A stretch of 64,000 nucleotides of DNA from Dokdonella_A sp963758365 (GTDB lineage: Bacteria > Pseudomonadota > Gammaproteobacteria > Xanthomonadales > Rhodanobacteraceae), in NCBI GenBank assembly GCA_963758365.1, contig CAVWVB010000001.1, forward strand, positions 3,224,001 through 3,288,000, in the 5' to 3' direction. The notes under the pieces were generated by a model. The model saw only the letters and a program-made list of their open reading frames with translations, ran no database searches and had not been told where the DNA came from. The position numbers were made by a program, and so were the translations under genes. Positions within the stretch are counted from its first letter, which is position 1; the number at the start of each line of letters is the position of its first letter. Positions 30,530 to 41,012 of the stretch are shown one piece after another.

Positions 30530-31192
30530 ATGGCTGATACCTACCAACCTGGCGGCGATTCCTCTTTCAGCTGGCGACGCGTCACCGCGTTCGCCTGCGC
30601 TTTCGCGCTGCACGCGTTTGCATTCGCGATGATGATGGCGCCCGTTGCACCGCCACCGCCTAAGGACAAGACCATCGACAAGAAAGTGATGGTCGAGTTC
30701 ATCGAACCGCCGCCACCGCCGCCGCCGCCGCCGCCACCGCCGCCGGAGCCGCCAAAGAAGCCGCCTCCGAAGATCATCGAGAAGATCAAGCCGCCGCCGA
30801 CTCCGCCGCCTCCGGAGCCGCCGCCGCCCGTGATCACCGAGGAAGCGACGCCGATGTCGACGCCCGCGCCGCCGCCCGCGCCGCCGGCACCACCCGCGCC
30901 GCCCGCGGATATCGCGCCGAGCGAGAACATCAGTTACCGTAAGCTGCGGCCGCCGAAGTATCCGCCGCAGGCGGCACGCCAGCACCAGGAAGGCAAAGTG
31001 ATCCTGAAAGTGCTGGTTGGAATTGACGGCACGCCAGAAGAGGTCACGATCGAGAAGTCCAGTGGATCGCGCTTGCTGGATCGGGCCGCGATCGACGCAG
31101 TGAAGAACTGGAAGTTCAATCCCGGTTCAAAGGGTGGCAAGCCCAGCCGTGGGTATGCCTTGGTTCCCATCGAATTCAATCTGTCACAATAG
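30530..31192 (+). CDS. tonB: Energy transducer TonB
   Basis: A protein of 220 residues. One N-terminal membrane helix (about 19-40) is followed by a proline-rich rigid linker, including 13 consecutive prolines near residues 60-72. The C-terminal TonB domain is YRKLRPPKYPPQAARQHQEG to VKNWKFNPGSKGGKP. It carries proton-motive energy from ExbB-ExbD to outer membrane receptors. exbB follows after 9 bases. No TonB-dependent receptor is in the window. Confidence 0.96.
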   Translation: MADTYQPGGDSSFSWRRVTAFACAFALHAFAFAMMMAPVAPPPPKDKTIDKKVMVEFIEPPPPPPPPPPPPPEPPKKPPPKIIEKIKPPPTPPPPEPPPPVITEEATPMSTPAPPPAPPAPPAPPADIAPSENISYRKLRPPKYPPQAARQHQEGKVILKVLVGIDGTPEEVTIEKSSGSRLLDRAAIDAVKNWKFNPGSKGGKPSRGYALVPIEFNLSQ

Positions 31193-31201
31193 GGTAGCGC
31201 C

Positions 31202-31996
31202 ATGCAGCAAGATGCCTCTCAGACCCCCGCAGCGGCTTCGCCTGCTGTAATCCCCGCGCCCGGCGGCGGCAGCACTGCCGCGGCGATGAGCCAGATGGGC
31301 TTCCATGACCTGATCCAGAACTTCGATCTTCTGGGCTGGGTCGTGTTCGTCACGCTGTGCGTGATGTCGCTCGCCTCGATCTACTTCATTGTTGCCAACT
31401 CATTGCGCAACGGCATGATCCGTGCGCGCATGGAGAAGGTGATCCATACGTTCTGGGACACCCCATCCGCACAGGACGCCGTGCGCTTCCTGGAGGACCA
31501 GCCCAAGGGTGAACCGTTCTCGAAGATCGCGCTCGACTGCGCCTCGGCGGCCGCGCATCATCAGCGCAACGAGGGTAGCCGCCTGGTCGAAGCCCTGAAT
31601 CGGTCCGAGTTCATCGATCGAGCGCTGCGTCAGGCTGTCGCCCGCGAGAGTCTGCGCCTCGAAGGCGGCATGACCGTGCTCGCCACGGTCGGTTCGTCGG
31701 CTCCGTTCGTCGGTCTGCTCGGAACGGTCTGGGGCATCTACCACGCGCTGATCAAGATCGCCGCTTCGGGCAACGCTTCGATGGAAGCCGTGGCAGGTCC
31801 GGTCGGCGAGGCGCTGATCATGACCGCGTTCGGTCTCTTCGTCGCGATTCCGGCCGTGCTCGCGTACAACTTCTTCGTGCGCCAGAACCGGGTGATCTAT
31901 GCGCGTTTCGACGAATTCGCACACGATCTGCATGATTTCTTCGCGACCGGTTCGCGTGTCGAAGCGGGTGCGGCGCCGGTTGCCGCGAGGAAGTAA
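31202..31996 (+). CDS. exbB: Biopolymer transport protein ExbB (MotA/TolQ/ExbB)
   Basis: A protein of 264 residues. The first helix LLGWVVFVTLCVMSLASIYFI is near residues 43-63. Two further helices include TVLATVGSSAPFVGLLGTVW and IMTAFGLFVAIPAVLAYNFF, the MotA/TolQ/ExbB core. It forms the pentameric proton channel with ExbD that powers TonB. It has a Pro/Ala-rich N-terminus. It is 3 bases before exbD. Confidence 0.96.
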   Translation: MQQDASQTPAAASPAVIPAPGGGSTAAAMSQMGFHDLIQNFDLLGWVVFVTLCVMSLASIYFIVANSLRNGMIRARMEKVIHTFWDTPSAQDAVRFLEDQPKGEPFSKIALDCASAAAHHQRNEGSRLVEALNRSEFIDRALRQAVARESLRLEGGMTVLATVGSSAPFVGLLGTVWGIYHALIKIAASGNASMEAVAGPVGEALIMTAFGLFVAIPAVLAYNFFVRQNRVIYARFDEFAHDLHDFFATGSRVEAGAAPVAARK

Positions 31997-31999
31997 GCC

Positions 32000-32419
32000 A
32001 TGGCAATGACCACAGGTGGCTCGGGTGGCGGCCCGATGGCCGAGATCAACGTCACGCCGCTGGTCGACGTGATGCTGGTGCTCCTGATCATCTTCATGAT
32101 CACGGCACCGCTGATGTCGCACAAGATCCGCATCGACCTCCCGCAGGCGAATCCGAACGTGCAGGACACCAATCCTCCCGAGCCGATCGATCTGGCCGTG
32201 AAGGCGTCCGGCGACCTGTTCTGGAACGACGAGCCGGTGACCGAAGCGATTCTGCAGGCCCAGTTGCGGGTCGCTGCCCAGAAAAGTCCACAGCCGGAAC
32301 TGCAGATTCGCGCCGACAAGACCACCGAATATCAGAAGATTGCGACGGTGATGGCGGATGCCAAGAGCGCCGGCATGGTCAAGATCGGCTTCATTACGAC
32401 GGGCGCGAACGGCCAATAG
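32000..32419 (+). CDS. exbD: Biopolymer transport protein ExbD (first copy)
   Basis: A protein of 139 residues. EINVTPLVDVMLVLLIIFMI is the single membrane helix and contains the essential aspartate for proton transport. The rest is the periplasmic domain, ending GANGQ. It is 3 bases after exbB. Pairs with ExbB to energise TonB. Confidence 0.96.
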   Translation: MAMTTGGSGGGPMAEINVTPLVDVMLVLLIIFMITAPLMSHKIRIDLPQANPNVQDTNPPEPIDLAVKASGDLFWNDEPVTEAILQAQLRVAAQKSPQPELQIRADKTTEYQKIATVMADAKSAGMVKIGFITTGANGQ

Positions 32420-32557
32420 CGGATTGCATCCCTATGCATGAACGGCGAGACGGCGTTGTGGCGACACAGCGCCGTTTTTCGTTGGCTACGGTGCTTGCAG
32501 GTGCCCGCAACCGGCGTAGGCTGGTACCGCAGTTCCCGCCGGCTACCGGAGACGACG

Positions 32558-32956
32558 ATGTGGACGCCTCGCTCCTGCGCCCCCGCCGTTCATGTCGAGA
32601 TCAACATGACGCCATTGATCGACGCGATGCTGGCACTCGTGGTCATACTGATGCTCACGGCGCCGCTTGCCTTGCATCGACTGCCGCTGCCGATCGCGGG
32701 TAGCGGGTCGCCAGCGGCTCCGCATCACCTCGTCGTTTCTCTGCAGGACACGGGCGAGATCTATCTCGATGGGATCGCGATGAATCACGCGCAGCTGGCC
32801 CGTGCGCTCGCGACCGCGGCAAATGCGGATGCGGGTGTCCTGGTCGAGTTTCGCCCGCATGCCGCGACGGCCTACGACGATGTCGTGTCGACTCTGGCAC
32901 TCGCGCAGGCCAGCGGAATCACGGCGATCCGCGTCGCAGGCGTGCGCCGGAACTGA
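32558..32956 (+). CDS. exbD2: ExbD/TolR family protein (second copy)
   Basis: A protein of 132 residues with the same design: VEINMTPLIDAMLALVVILM with the conserved Asp, then a periplasmic domain. It is divergent in sequence from the first ExbD and 138 bases behind it. The ATG at 32558 has a GGAG Shine-Dalgarno 6 bases upstream. An earlier in-frame ATG at 32438 would add about 40 residues with no family match. Two ExbD proteins after ExbB are typical of Xanthomonas, where the second is needed for only some substrates. Confidence 0.88.
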   Translation: MWTPRSCAPAVHVEINMTPLIDAMLALVVILMLTAPLALHRLPLPIAGSGSPAAPHHLVVSLQDTGEIYLDGIAMNHAQLARALATAANADAGVLVEFRPHAATAYDDVVSTLALAQASGITAIRVAGVRRN

Positions 32957-33007
32957 ACGAGGTTACCGTCAGGGCCGAGTCGATCGACCGCACTCCGCAC
33001 TCCGCGT

Positions 33008-33760
33008 TCATGCGCTCGCGAGGATATCGAGGTACCTGCGCACGGTCGTCGCGAGGCCGTCATAGAGCGCGTCCGCGATCAGCGCGTGACCGATCGACAC
33101 TTCGGCGAGAAAAGGAATTGCCTGCTTGAGCGGTCCGAGATTGCGTTGGTCGAGGTCGTGTCCGGCATTCACGCCGAGGCCGAAAGCACGAGCGCATTCC
33201 GCGGTGCGCACGCAATCTTCGAGAGCGCGGCCATGTTCGCCGCGCGCGAATGCGGACGCATAGGGCCCGGTGAAGATCTCGATCCGGTCCGCGCCGATTT
33301 CGGCGGCGCGCCGCAAGGCTGCGCGGTCGACATCGCTGTCGAGGAACAGGCTGACCCGGCAGCCGAGAGGCTTGATCTCGCGTATCAACGACTCGAGGCG
33401 CGCCGCATCGCGGGCGAGGTCGAACCCATGATCGGAAGTGATCTGCCCGTCCGCGTCGGGCACCAGGGTCGCCTGCGTCGGGCGCACCTGACGCAGCAAT
33501 GCGGTGAATCCCGGATAATCTCCGCGCGCCGGCGCGAAAGGGTTTCCTTCGAGGTTGAATTCGACATGGCCGAGGATCGCACCGATCCGCGCGACGTCTG
33601 CGACCCGGATGTGCCGTTGATCCGGACGCGGATGCACGGTGATACCCTGGCACCCGGCCTCGACCGCAACGCGCGTCGCAACGACCGGATCGGGCTGCTC
33701 ATGGCCACGCGAATTTCGCAGTACCGCGATCTTGTTGACGTTGACACTGAGCGCGGTCAT
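33008..33760 (-). CDS. pdxJ: Pyridoxine 5'-phosphate synthase
   Basis: A TIM-barrel enzyme of 250 residues. It condenses 1-deoxyxylulose-5-phosphate with aminoacetone phosphate in vitamin B6 synthesis. Motifs are SVNVNKIAVLRNSRG at the start, VHPRPDQRHI, EFNLEGNPF, and EVSIGHALIADALYDGL at the end. Convergent with exbD2 across 51 bases, the conserved neighbour in Xanthomonadales. The start was chosen at MTALSVNVNKIA. Confidence 0.96.
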   Translation of the reverse strand: MTALSVNVNKIAVLRNSRGHEQPDPVVATRVAVEAGCQGITVHPRPDQRHIRVADVARIGAILGHVEFNLEGNPFAPARGDYPGFTALLRQVRPTQATLVPDADGQITSDHGFDLARDAARLESLIREIKPLGCRVSLFLDSDVDRAALRRAAEIGADRIEIFTGPYASAFARGEHGRALEDCVRTAECARAFGLGVNAGHDLDQRNLGPLKQAIPFLAEVSIGHALIADALYDGLATTVRRYLDILASA

Positions 33761-33867
33761 CGCGTCGCCCCGACCTTCCAGCGCCAAGTATAGCGATCGC
33801 GCATCCACCAGCCGAGGCGTGCCCCGGCAGGCTGTGTTGGGCGCCCGCGAAAGCTGCGACGCGAGGC

Positions 33868-34875
33868 CTAGCGACACCCTTCGGCGATCTGCTTCCAGGC
33901 GACCGGACCCCAGTAGGCACCGTTCTTCCATTCGGTGCGCCGGTCCTTGTTGAGACGTGCCGCTATCAGCGTCGTCGTGTCCGGTGCGACGTCGACACTC
34001 AGCGTCTTGTACTGATCGCCCGCGAGTCCGGAATTGCGCAGACGGTCGTTGAAACTGAGGTAGCGGCTTTCAATCTGTTCGGCGACCTTGACTTCATGCG
34101 TCCCCGCCTCGACGCGAAACGACTTCGACGTGCTGGGTCCGGGCGTCTTGCCATCGATGCTGATGATCTTGGCGGCATGCAGATCCTGCTGCCTCGGCGC
34201 GGCATCGAAATCACTGATGCGACCGCAACCCTGCGCCGCCCCGGGTTGCGCGGCAGTAGCGGCCGCCCGGTGAGCGGAGGCGACTTGCACGCCATCGCCG
34301 ACGGTCAGATGCATGGCCGGCAGGTACACCGCGGCAAGCGGCCCGGATACCTTCTGCAGCGAGCCGTTCCGGCGTACCTGGAACGCCAGCGTGCTGCCAT
34401 CGGGCAATGCGTCGACCGCATGGCGCAAGATTGCCGCGCTCCCCGCGCCTTCGAGTGAGGAAGCGTTCAATGCAACCAGGATGTCGCCGGCTTGCAAGCC
34501 GATCCGCTCGGCACTTCCGCCCGGCGTGACCGCCAGCACGCGCAAGCCGTCGCGGCTTTCGTGAGCACTGTCGACCAGCAGCCCAAGATCGCTGACGCGC
34601 TGTGCCGGACTGTCGATATCCATCGAGATGCTTTGGGCGGGCTGGCCCTCGAATGCGCCGGTCTGGATCAGCTCGGTCATGACCGCGCGCAGTTCCGCGC
34701 GCATGCGCTGTTCCGCGTTCGCGCCTGCAGTGCCGGACACGGTCATGCCCGCGACATGGGCCGCCAATGGTGCGGGGTTGTCGGCATGCGCGATTCCCGC
34801 CAGCATGGTCGACGCAAGCAGCGCCGGAATACGCAATGTCGTGCTCCAATCAAATCGTGTGCGTTGGGTATTCAT
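33868..34875 (-). CDS. Exported PDZ-domain protein of an ECF-sigma locus
   Basis: A protein of 335 residues. A signal peptide (LLASTMLAGIAHA, cleavage near residue 31) is followed by a low-similarity region. A PDZ domain sits at about 110-175 (LRVLAVTPGGSAERIGLQAG, DILVALNASSLEG) and a C-terminal domain of about 120 residues ends KQIAEGCR with a cysteine. It is the last gene of a unit with an anti-sigma candidate 18 bases upstream and an ECF sigma factor. It may be a periplasmic sensor or a target of that sigma factor. No protease catalytic triad is visible. Confidence 0.78.
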   Translation of the reverse strand: MNTQRTRFDWSTTLRIPALLASTMLAGIAHADNPAPLAAHVAGMTVSGTAGANAEQRMRAELRAVMTELIQTGAFEGQPAQSISMDIDSPAQRVSDLGLLVDSAHESRDGLRVLAVTPGGSAERIGLQAGDILVALNASSLEGAGSAAILRHAVDALPDGSTLAFQVRRNGSLQKVSGPLAAVYLPAMHLTVGDGVQVASAHRAAATAAQPGAAQGCGRISDFDAAPRQQDLHAAKIISIDGKTPGPSTSKSFRVEAGTHEVKVAEQIESRYLSFNDRLRNSGLAGDQYKTLSVDVAPDTTTLIAARLNKDRRTEWKNGAYWGPVAWKQIAEGCR

Positions 34876-34893
34876 CGATATCTCCGTGACGGA

Positions 34894-35382
34894 TCAAATA
34901 CGCGTGACGTCCGCCGGCTGGTTGGATTGACCGCTGTCGTGGACGCTCGCGATCAATCCGCGCAGCGCCCGGTTTCGTTGCTGCCACAACGGCGAGATTT
35001 CCCCGGCATCGGCGCCGCGGTCGTAAGCCGCCTGCAGGGTTGCGTCGATGGCGCGCAGCCGCGCCATCCCGCTCAGCGACACCGGACCCGGGCCGGGATT
35101 TGCAATGCGCAGCCATTCACTCTCGAGCGTCTGCGATTCCTTCTGCCAGGCGGCGACATCGCGGTCGTTCACGGAACGCGGGTCGCGCAGCTGCCATACG
35201 CCGGTCACCAGCAGAGCCGCCGCGGCCGCCGCCGCCAGGCCCATGCGCCGTCTCCGCAGCGTTCGCACTCGCGTGCGATGCGCCGCCTGCACCCGCGACC
35301 ACAACGCCGCGTCGGGCGCGAAAGTCGGCAGACACAGCGGATCGAGGCCACCACGCACCGAGCGTTCTACATCGTCACGCAT
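34894..35382 (-). CDS. Probable single-pass anti-sigma factor
   Basis: A protein of 162 residues: a cytoplasmic N-terminus of about 45 residues, a membrane helix near 47-65 (GLAAAAAAALLVTGVWQL) and a periplasmic part of about 95 residues. It has no zinc anti-sigma motif, so the call rests on context: it overlaps the ECF sigma gene by 8 bases and is followed by a PDZ protein. Names in databases vary for such genes. Confidence 0.65.
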   Translation of the reverse strand: MRDDVERSVRGGLDPLCLPTFAPDAALWSRVQAAHRTRVRTLRRRRMGLAAAAAAALLVTGVWQLRDPRSVNDRDVAAWQKESQTLESEWLRIANPGPGPVSLSGMARLRAIDATLQAAYDRGADAGEISPLWQQRNRALRGLIASVHDSGQSNQPADVTRI

Positions 35383-35974
35383 GGCTGCCGACCCCGCTGC
35401 GGTTCGGCGCGGCCGCGTGATTCAGGCGTTGCAGTGCGCGCGCAAGAACGGATTTCGAATAACTCTCGCTCTGCCCGAACAGATCCGCCAATTCCTTGTG
35501 GGTATAGCCTTCCACTTCGTGCAGAATCACGATGGCGCGCGCGCGCGCGGGCAGGCTCATCAGCAGCGACCAGGCGTCGGTACGCTTTTCTGCATCCGCT
35601 TCGATCGCGGGCATGGTTGCGAACAATGCGTCGGCATCGTCCTCGCTGAACCGCTGGCCCGCACGCAAGGCATCGATCGTTGCGTTCGCGGTCATCCGCT
35701 TGAGCCACGCGCCGAACGGCGCATCGCCGCGAAAACCGCGCAAGTTCGCGAACATCTTCAAGAACACCTCCTGCACGATGTCTTCTGCGGCCGCCCGCTC
35801 ACCGAGCACGCGCAACGCGAGGTTGTAGCACGCGCTGCCGAAGCGCTCGTAGATCGCCGCGAAAGCGAGCATGTCGCCGCGTCGCGCGCGTTCCAGGGTG
35901 ACGGCATCCAGGCTCTGGCCGAAACCCACGTTCACGCGGCTGGTATCCACTGCCCGGGTTCGTCCATCGGCCAT
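35375..35974 (-). CDS. ECF-type sigma factor (second in window)
   Basis: A protein of 199 residues. Region 2 is YERFGSACYNLALRVLGERA followed by AEDIVQEVFLKMFANL. Region 4 is LPARARAIVILHEVEGYTHK and ELADLFGQSESYSKSVL. It ends with a short Asn/Ala-rich tail. Overlaps the anti-sigma candidate by 8 bases. A phosphopantetheinyl transferase gene ends one base upstream of its start, so it is transcribed from that unit or from its own promoter. Its regulon is unknown. Confidence 0.9.
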   Translation of the reverse strand: MADGRTRAVDTSRVNVGFGQSLDAVTLERARRGDMLAFAAIYERFGSACYNLALRVLGERAAAEDIVQEVFLKMFANLRGFRGDAPFGAWLKRMTANATIDALRAGQRFSEDDADALFATMPAIEADAEKRTDAWSLLMSLPARARAIVILHEVEGYTHKELADLFGQSESYSKSVLARALQRLNHAAAPNRSGVGSHA

Positions 35975-35975
35975 C

Positions 35976-36689
35976 TCAGCAAGAAGGACGGAGCTCGGCG
36001 GTCGAGCGTCGCGTCAACCCGCTGTCGGCAAGGCCGAAACCGCGCACACGCCTGGCGGGACCGCGCCAGGCGAGCGCGCCGATCAGGCCCGCCGCGGGGT
36101 CGAGTGCGCGTAGTACCCAGTCCGATGGCGTGCCCGCCTGCGCAGGCACGCGTCGCAATAGCCCGATCTGGCCACCGTCGTGCAGCTCGAATTCGAAGCG
36201 ATCGAGGCCCGAACCCAGGCCTTCGCCGGTCGCCTTGAGCACGGCCTCCTTGCAGGTCCACAAGCGCAGGAAGGCCTGCAGCCGCGCCGTCGGTGCAAGG
36301 TTCGACAGCGCCGCGGCTTCAGTCGCGGTGAAATACCGCTGCGCGATTTCCTCGACGCGGATCTTGCGGTCGTGTCGCTCCAGATCGACGCCGAGCGGCT
36401 GCCCATGTGCGAACGCGAGCAGGACGTGACGACCCGCATGGCTGATGTTGAAGTGCAGCTCGGGCAGATCGGGCGCGAAGGGTTTGCCGTGTACGCCGCG
36501 CGCCAGCACCGGCGCGTGCCGGCGGCCAGAGTACAGGCGCAGCAGATCGTCCAATGCGCCGCGTGCAGTCTCCGCGATCGCGGCGGGCCGCTCTTCGGCA
36601 CACGCAAATGACCATGCGTGCACCTCGTTCGGATCGAGCGCGGGGACGAGCGTAGTCGACTCGAAGCGAATGGTATCGCGGGGGTCCAT
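35976..36689 (-). CDS. 4'-phosphopantetheinyl transferase, Sfp/AcpT type
   Basis: A protein of 237 residues. It moves 4'-phosphopantetheine from CoA to carrier-protein serines. Motifs are LHFNISHAGRHVLLAF, GVDLERHDRKI (metal-binding Asp and Glu) and LWTCKEAVLKATGEGL. The Sfp-type length exceeds that of AcpS, so it can serve polyketide, nonribosomal or fatty acid carriers. No carrier-protein genes are in the window. Start ATG near 36689 chosen because MDPRDTIRFES opens the domain. Confidence 0.88.
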   Translation of the reverse strand: MDPRDTIRFESTTLVPALDPNEVHAWSFACAEERPAAIAETARGALDDLLRLYSGRRHAPVLARGVHGKPFAPDLPELHFNISHAGRHVLLAFAHGQPLGVDLERHDRKIRVEEIAQRYFTATEAAALSNLAPTARLQAFLRLWTCKEAVLKATGEGLGSGLDRFEFELHDGGQIGLLRRVPAQAGTPSDWVLRALDPAAGLIGALAWRGPARRVRGFGLADSGLTRRSTAELRPSC

Positions 36690-36819
36690 GCGGGCATGCT
36701 TGGTGCCGCGGCTGCCGCCGTCAAGTGTGTCGGGTCCGGAGCATGGCTCGGTGCCGCTGCGGCCACACATGGCCCGGTTCCCGGCTCGACCGCGAACCGC
36801 CGCGAGCGCGCCTCATGTT

Positions 36820-38775
<1,956 letters not shown>

Positions 38776-39076
38776 GGGACCTCCTTCGTGTTCAAACCGC
38801 CCGTGCGATGAAGTGTGCCACGCCCGTGCCGCACGCGGCGCGCTCGCGCAGGGTGACGAAACCCGGATGGACCATGCAATGAGCGGCCGAGCGCAGGCTG
38901 GTCTGCCGATCGGCAATGACGGGTTCAGCGCGACAACAGGTGTTGCGGTTCTCCCGACAGGCTTTCGGATCCGCTGGTCATCGCTGCGACGGCGCTCACC
39001 GACACTGGCCGGGTACTCGCAAAAACAAAAGGCCGGGTCGGAACCCGGCCTCTTGTCGCGCCGCCAGCTCGCGGGC
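38776..39076. other. Gap between acs start and glsB stop
   Basis: A 301-base region with no gene. The acs promoter must be in its left part. The right part holds the glsB terminator (39021-39050). No other structure was seen. Confidence 0.5.
39021..39050 (-). terminator. Intrinsic terminator of the glsB-like gene
   Basis: Stem GGCCGGGT / ACCCGGCC (8 bp, 4-base loop), with CAAAAACAAAA on its left giving a U-rich tail on minus-strand transcripts. About 26 bases after the stop codon. Confidence 0.85.
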
Positions 39077-39331
39077 TCAGGCCGCGCGCTTGAACAACCC
39101 GATGATCACGAGCAGGATGATCGCGCCGATTGCCGCGTAGATGATGCTGCCGACGATGCCGGTCAGACCCAGACCCAGAGCGGGCAGCAAAAGACCGGCG
39201 ACGAAAGCGCCGACGATACCGACGATGATATTGCCAATCAGGCCGAAGCCGTGTCCCTTGACGATCTGCCCGGCGAGCCAGCCTGCGACGGCACCCACGA
39301 TCAGGAACACCAGAATCGATTCAACGGTCAT
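39077..39331 (-). CDS. GlsB/YeaQ/YmgE-family membrane protein
   Basis: A protein of 84 residues, almost fully hydrophobic: helices at about 4-24, 28-50 and 58-80, with glycine-rich VGAVAGWLAGQIVKGHGFG and GNIIVGIVGAFVAG, the Transgly_assoc (GlsB/YeaQ) pattern. Members respond to stress; the function is unclear. The ATG at 39331 has a GGGGAG 6 bases upstream; an in-frame GTG lies 6 codons earlier. Confidence 0.88.
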   Translation of the reverse strand: MTVESILVFLIVGAVAGWLAGQIVKGHGFGLIGNIIVGIVGAFVAGLLLPALGLGLTGIVGSIIYAAIGAIILLVIIGLFKRAA

Positions 39332-39448
39332 CTCAATCTCCCCGGTCACAAGTCGCGGATGCGACGAGGCATTGTGGAGTAGATGAGGCGAGGGCGCATC
39401 GTGCGCTGCCGCGAGAAAGCGGCACGCGCGGGCTGTGCGGGGCGAGCG

Positions 39449-39730
39449 TCAGGAGCCGCGTTCGGCTTGGGCGCCGATTGGCCGGGACGCATCCGCCGGT
39501 GGCGCGCTGCCCGGTCGCGGCTTGCGCAGCGCAATAATGTCTTCGACCGACGCCATCGAGGCCTCGGGCCGCGCACTGGCCGAAACCCGCGCGGCAGCCA
39601 GGCTCAGGACCAGACCGAAGAACCCGACGATGCCGAACACGAGGCCGACGCCGAGCAGGCCCGGCGATTTGGCAACGAAGACCAGTGCGATGCCGGCAAC
39701 GGTGAGGACCAGCAGGAGCAGACGGACCAT
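39449..39730 (-). CDS. Small two-helix membrane protein, unknown function
   Basis: A protein of 93 residues with two helices, MVRLLLLVLTVAGIALVFVA and LLGVGLVFGIVGFFGLVLSL, then a soluble tail rich in Ala, Pro, Arg and Ser. No known domain. Coding is supported by ordinary length, a good hydrophobic pattern and lack of a better overlapping frame. It stands between the glsB-like gene and the LysR gene on the same strand. Confidence 0.6.
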   Translation of the reverse strand: MVRLLLLVLTVAGIALVFVAKSPGLLGVGLVFGIVGFFGLVLSLAAARVSASARPEASMASVEDIIALRKPRPGSAPPADASRPIGAQAERGS

Positions 39731-39861
39731 GGCGCACCTGAGCGCGTTCCCCGGGAAGACGCAAAATTAGCAGAATGCGCGGCGCGGGCGGCACCGCTGA
39801 TCGGCGGATCGGCGCCGACCGGCAAGGTGGCGCTGGCGTGCGGTTGCGACGACTCGAGCGG

Positions 39862-40902
39862 TCAGCGCTCGGAGTGTCCGGCGTCCCAGTAGTCGTGGCG
39901 TGCAAACAGCCCGGGTCGGATCAGTTCGATGAACGCGCGCGCCGCGGGGCTCAGGTACTTGCCTTTGCGCACGACGACTCCGTAGCTGCGCTGCGGGAAA
40001 TAGGCGCTCATGTTGCGCACCGCGAGTCGCTCGCGATCGGAGTCGCCGATGCAGATGCCGGTCACGATCGATATGCCGAGCCCAAGGGCGACGTAGTGCT
40101 TGATCACCTCCCATCCGCCGACCTCGAGCGCGACGCGAAAAGGCACCTTGCGCTGCTGGAAGATCAGGTCGACCAGCCGGTACGTCGTGAGGCGCTGCGG
40201 TGGCAAAATCAGACCGTACGGGGACAGGTCTTCCAGGCGAACTTCGTGCAGCCGGGACAGCGCATGATCGGGCGGCGTAATCAGCATCGGATCGTAGGAC
40301 CGCACCGGCTCATAGCTGAGGTCGTTGGGCACGTCGAGCATCGAGCCGACCGCGAAGTCGACCTGGTCCGAGCGCAGCAGCGCGAGTCCATCCTTGCCGG
40401 TCACGTTGTGCAGCTGCAGCTTGACGCCGGGCTCGCGGGTGCCGAATCCGGCGACGAAAGCGGGCAGCAGGTACTGGATCGTCGACGAGCCGGCCGCGAT
40501 GTGCAGTTCCCCACCCGAGAACCCGGCACGCAGCGCGCGAAACTGCTGGTCGAGGTTGTCGAGCCCCTCGATCAGCGGTAATGCGAGATCGTACAAGGCC
40601 TGGCCTTCACGAGTCAGGACCACGCGGCGGCGGCGGCGCTCGATCAGACGCGTGCCGAACTCTTCCTCGAGTGCGCGCAATTGCAAGCTGACCGAGGGTT
40701 GCGACAGAAACAGCGCCTCGGCGGCGCGGGTCAGCGTGCCGAGCTTGACGATCATGCAGAACGCACGCAGCTGGCGCAGGCGGCTGCCCTTGTAGTAGAA
40801 GCGCGCTGGGGCGGTCCCGGAACCGGCCCGCGCGCGGGAAGGCCTTGGCTCCGTCCCGCCCTTCCGCGCCCGTCCCGCAGCAGTGGATTTCATCGTTGTC
40901 AT
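39862..40902 (-). CDS. LysR-family transcriptional regulator next to aceBA
   Basis: A protein of 346 residues. A basic, disordered N-terminus of about 40 residues is followed by the LysR helix-turn-helix (LRQLRAFCMIVKLGTLTRAA, EALFLSQPSVSLQLRALEEE). The effector domain is the periplasmic-binding-protein type (GGELHIAAGSSTIQYLLPAF). It is divergent from aceB with 110 bases between the genes, so it probably regulates the glyoxylate shunt. The effector is unknown. The ATGs at 40902 and 40893 are both possible starts. Confidence 0.9.
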   Translation of the reverse strand: MTTMKSTAAGRARKGGTEPRPSRARAGSGTAPARFYYKGSRLRQLRAFCMIVKLGTLTRAAEALFLSQPSVSLQLRALEEEFGTRLIERRRRRVVLTREGQALYDLALPLIEGLDNLDQQFRALRAGFSGGELHIAAGSSTIQYLLPAFVAGFGTREPGVKLQLHNVTGKDGLALLRSDQVDFAVGSMLDVPNDLSYEPVRSYDPMLITPPDHALSRLHEVRLEDLSPYGLILPPQRLTTYRLVDLIFQQRKVPFRVALEVGGWEVIKHYVALGLGISIVTGICIGDSDRERLAVRNMSAYFPQRSYGVVVRKGKYLSPAARAFIELIRPGLFARHDYWDAGHSER

Positions 40903-41012
40903 TCAAACGGTTGTTTAAACATTGAATTTGATAATACCGTTTATTGAAACGTTTGTTTTGTCAACGTAGCGAGTTGGGCTTACGCTCGCCGCACTGCATC
41001 AGGAATGCCCCG
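40903..41012. promoter_or_regulatory. Divergent control region between LysR regulator and aceB
   Basis: Much more A+T rich than the rest of the window. AACGG (40906-40910) and CCGTT (40937-40941) form an inverted pair around GTTTAAAC and ATTGAATTTGATAAT, and AAACGGTTGTTT is echoed by AAACGTTTGTTT at 40947-40958. LysR operators are usually interrupted palindromes, so this is a likely binding region. The aceB Shine-Dalgarno AGGA lies 8 bases before its ATG. Exact -35 and -10 boxes are not clear. Confidence 0.65.

Noticed and set aside
32438..32557. Longer start for the second ExbD
   Set aside because: The extra 40 residues do not resemble ExbD, and a good GGAG site precedes the ATG at 32558.
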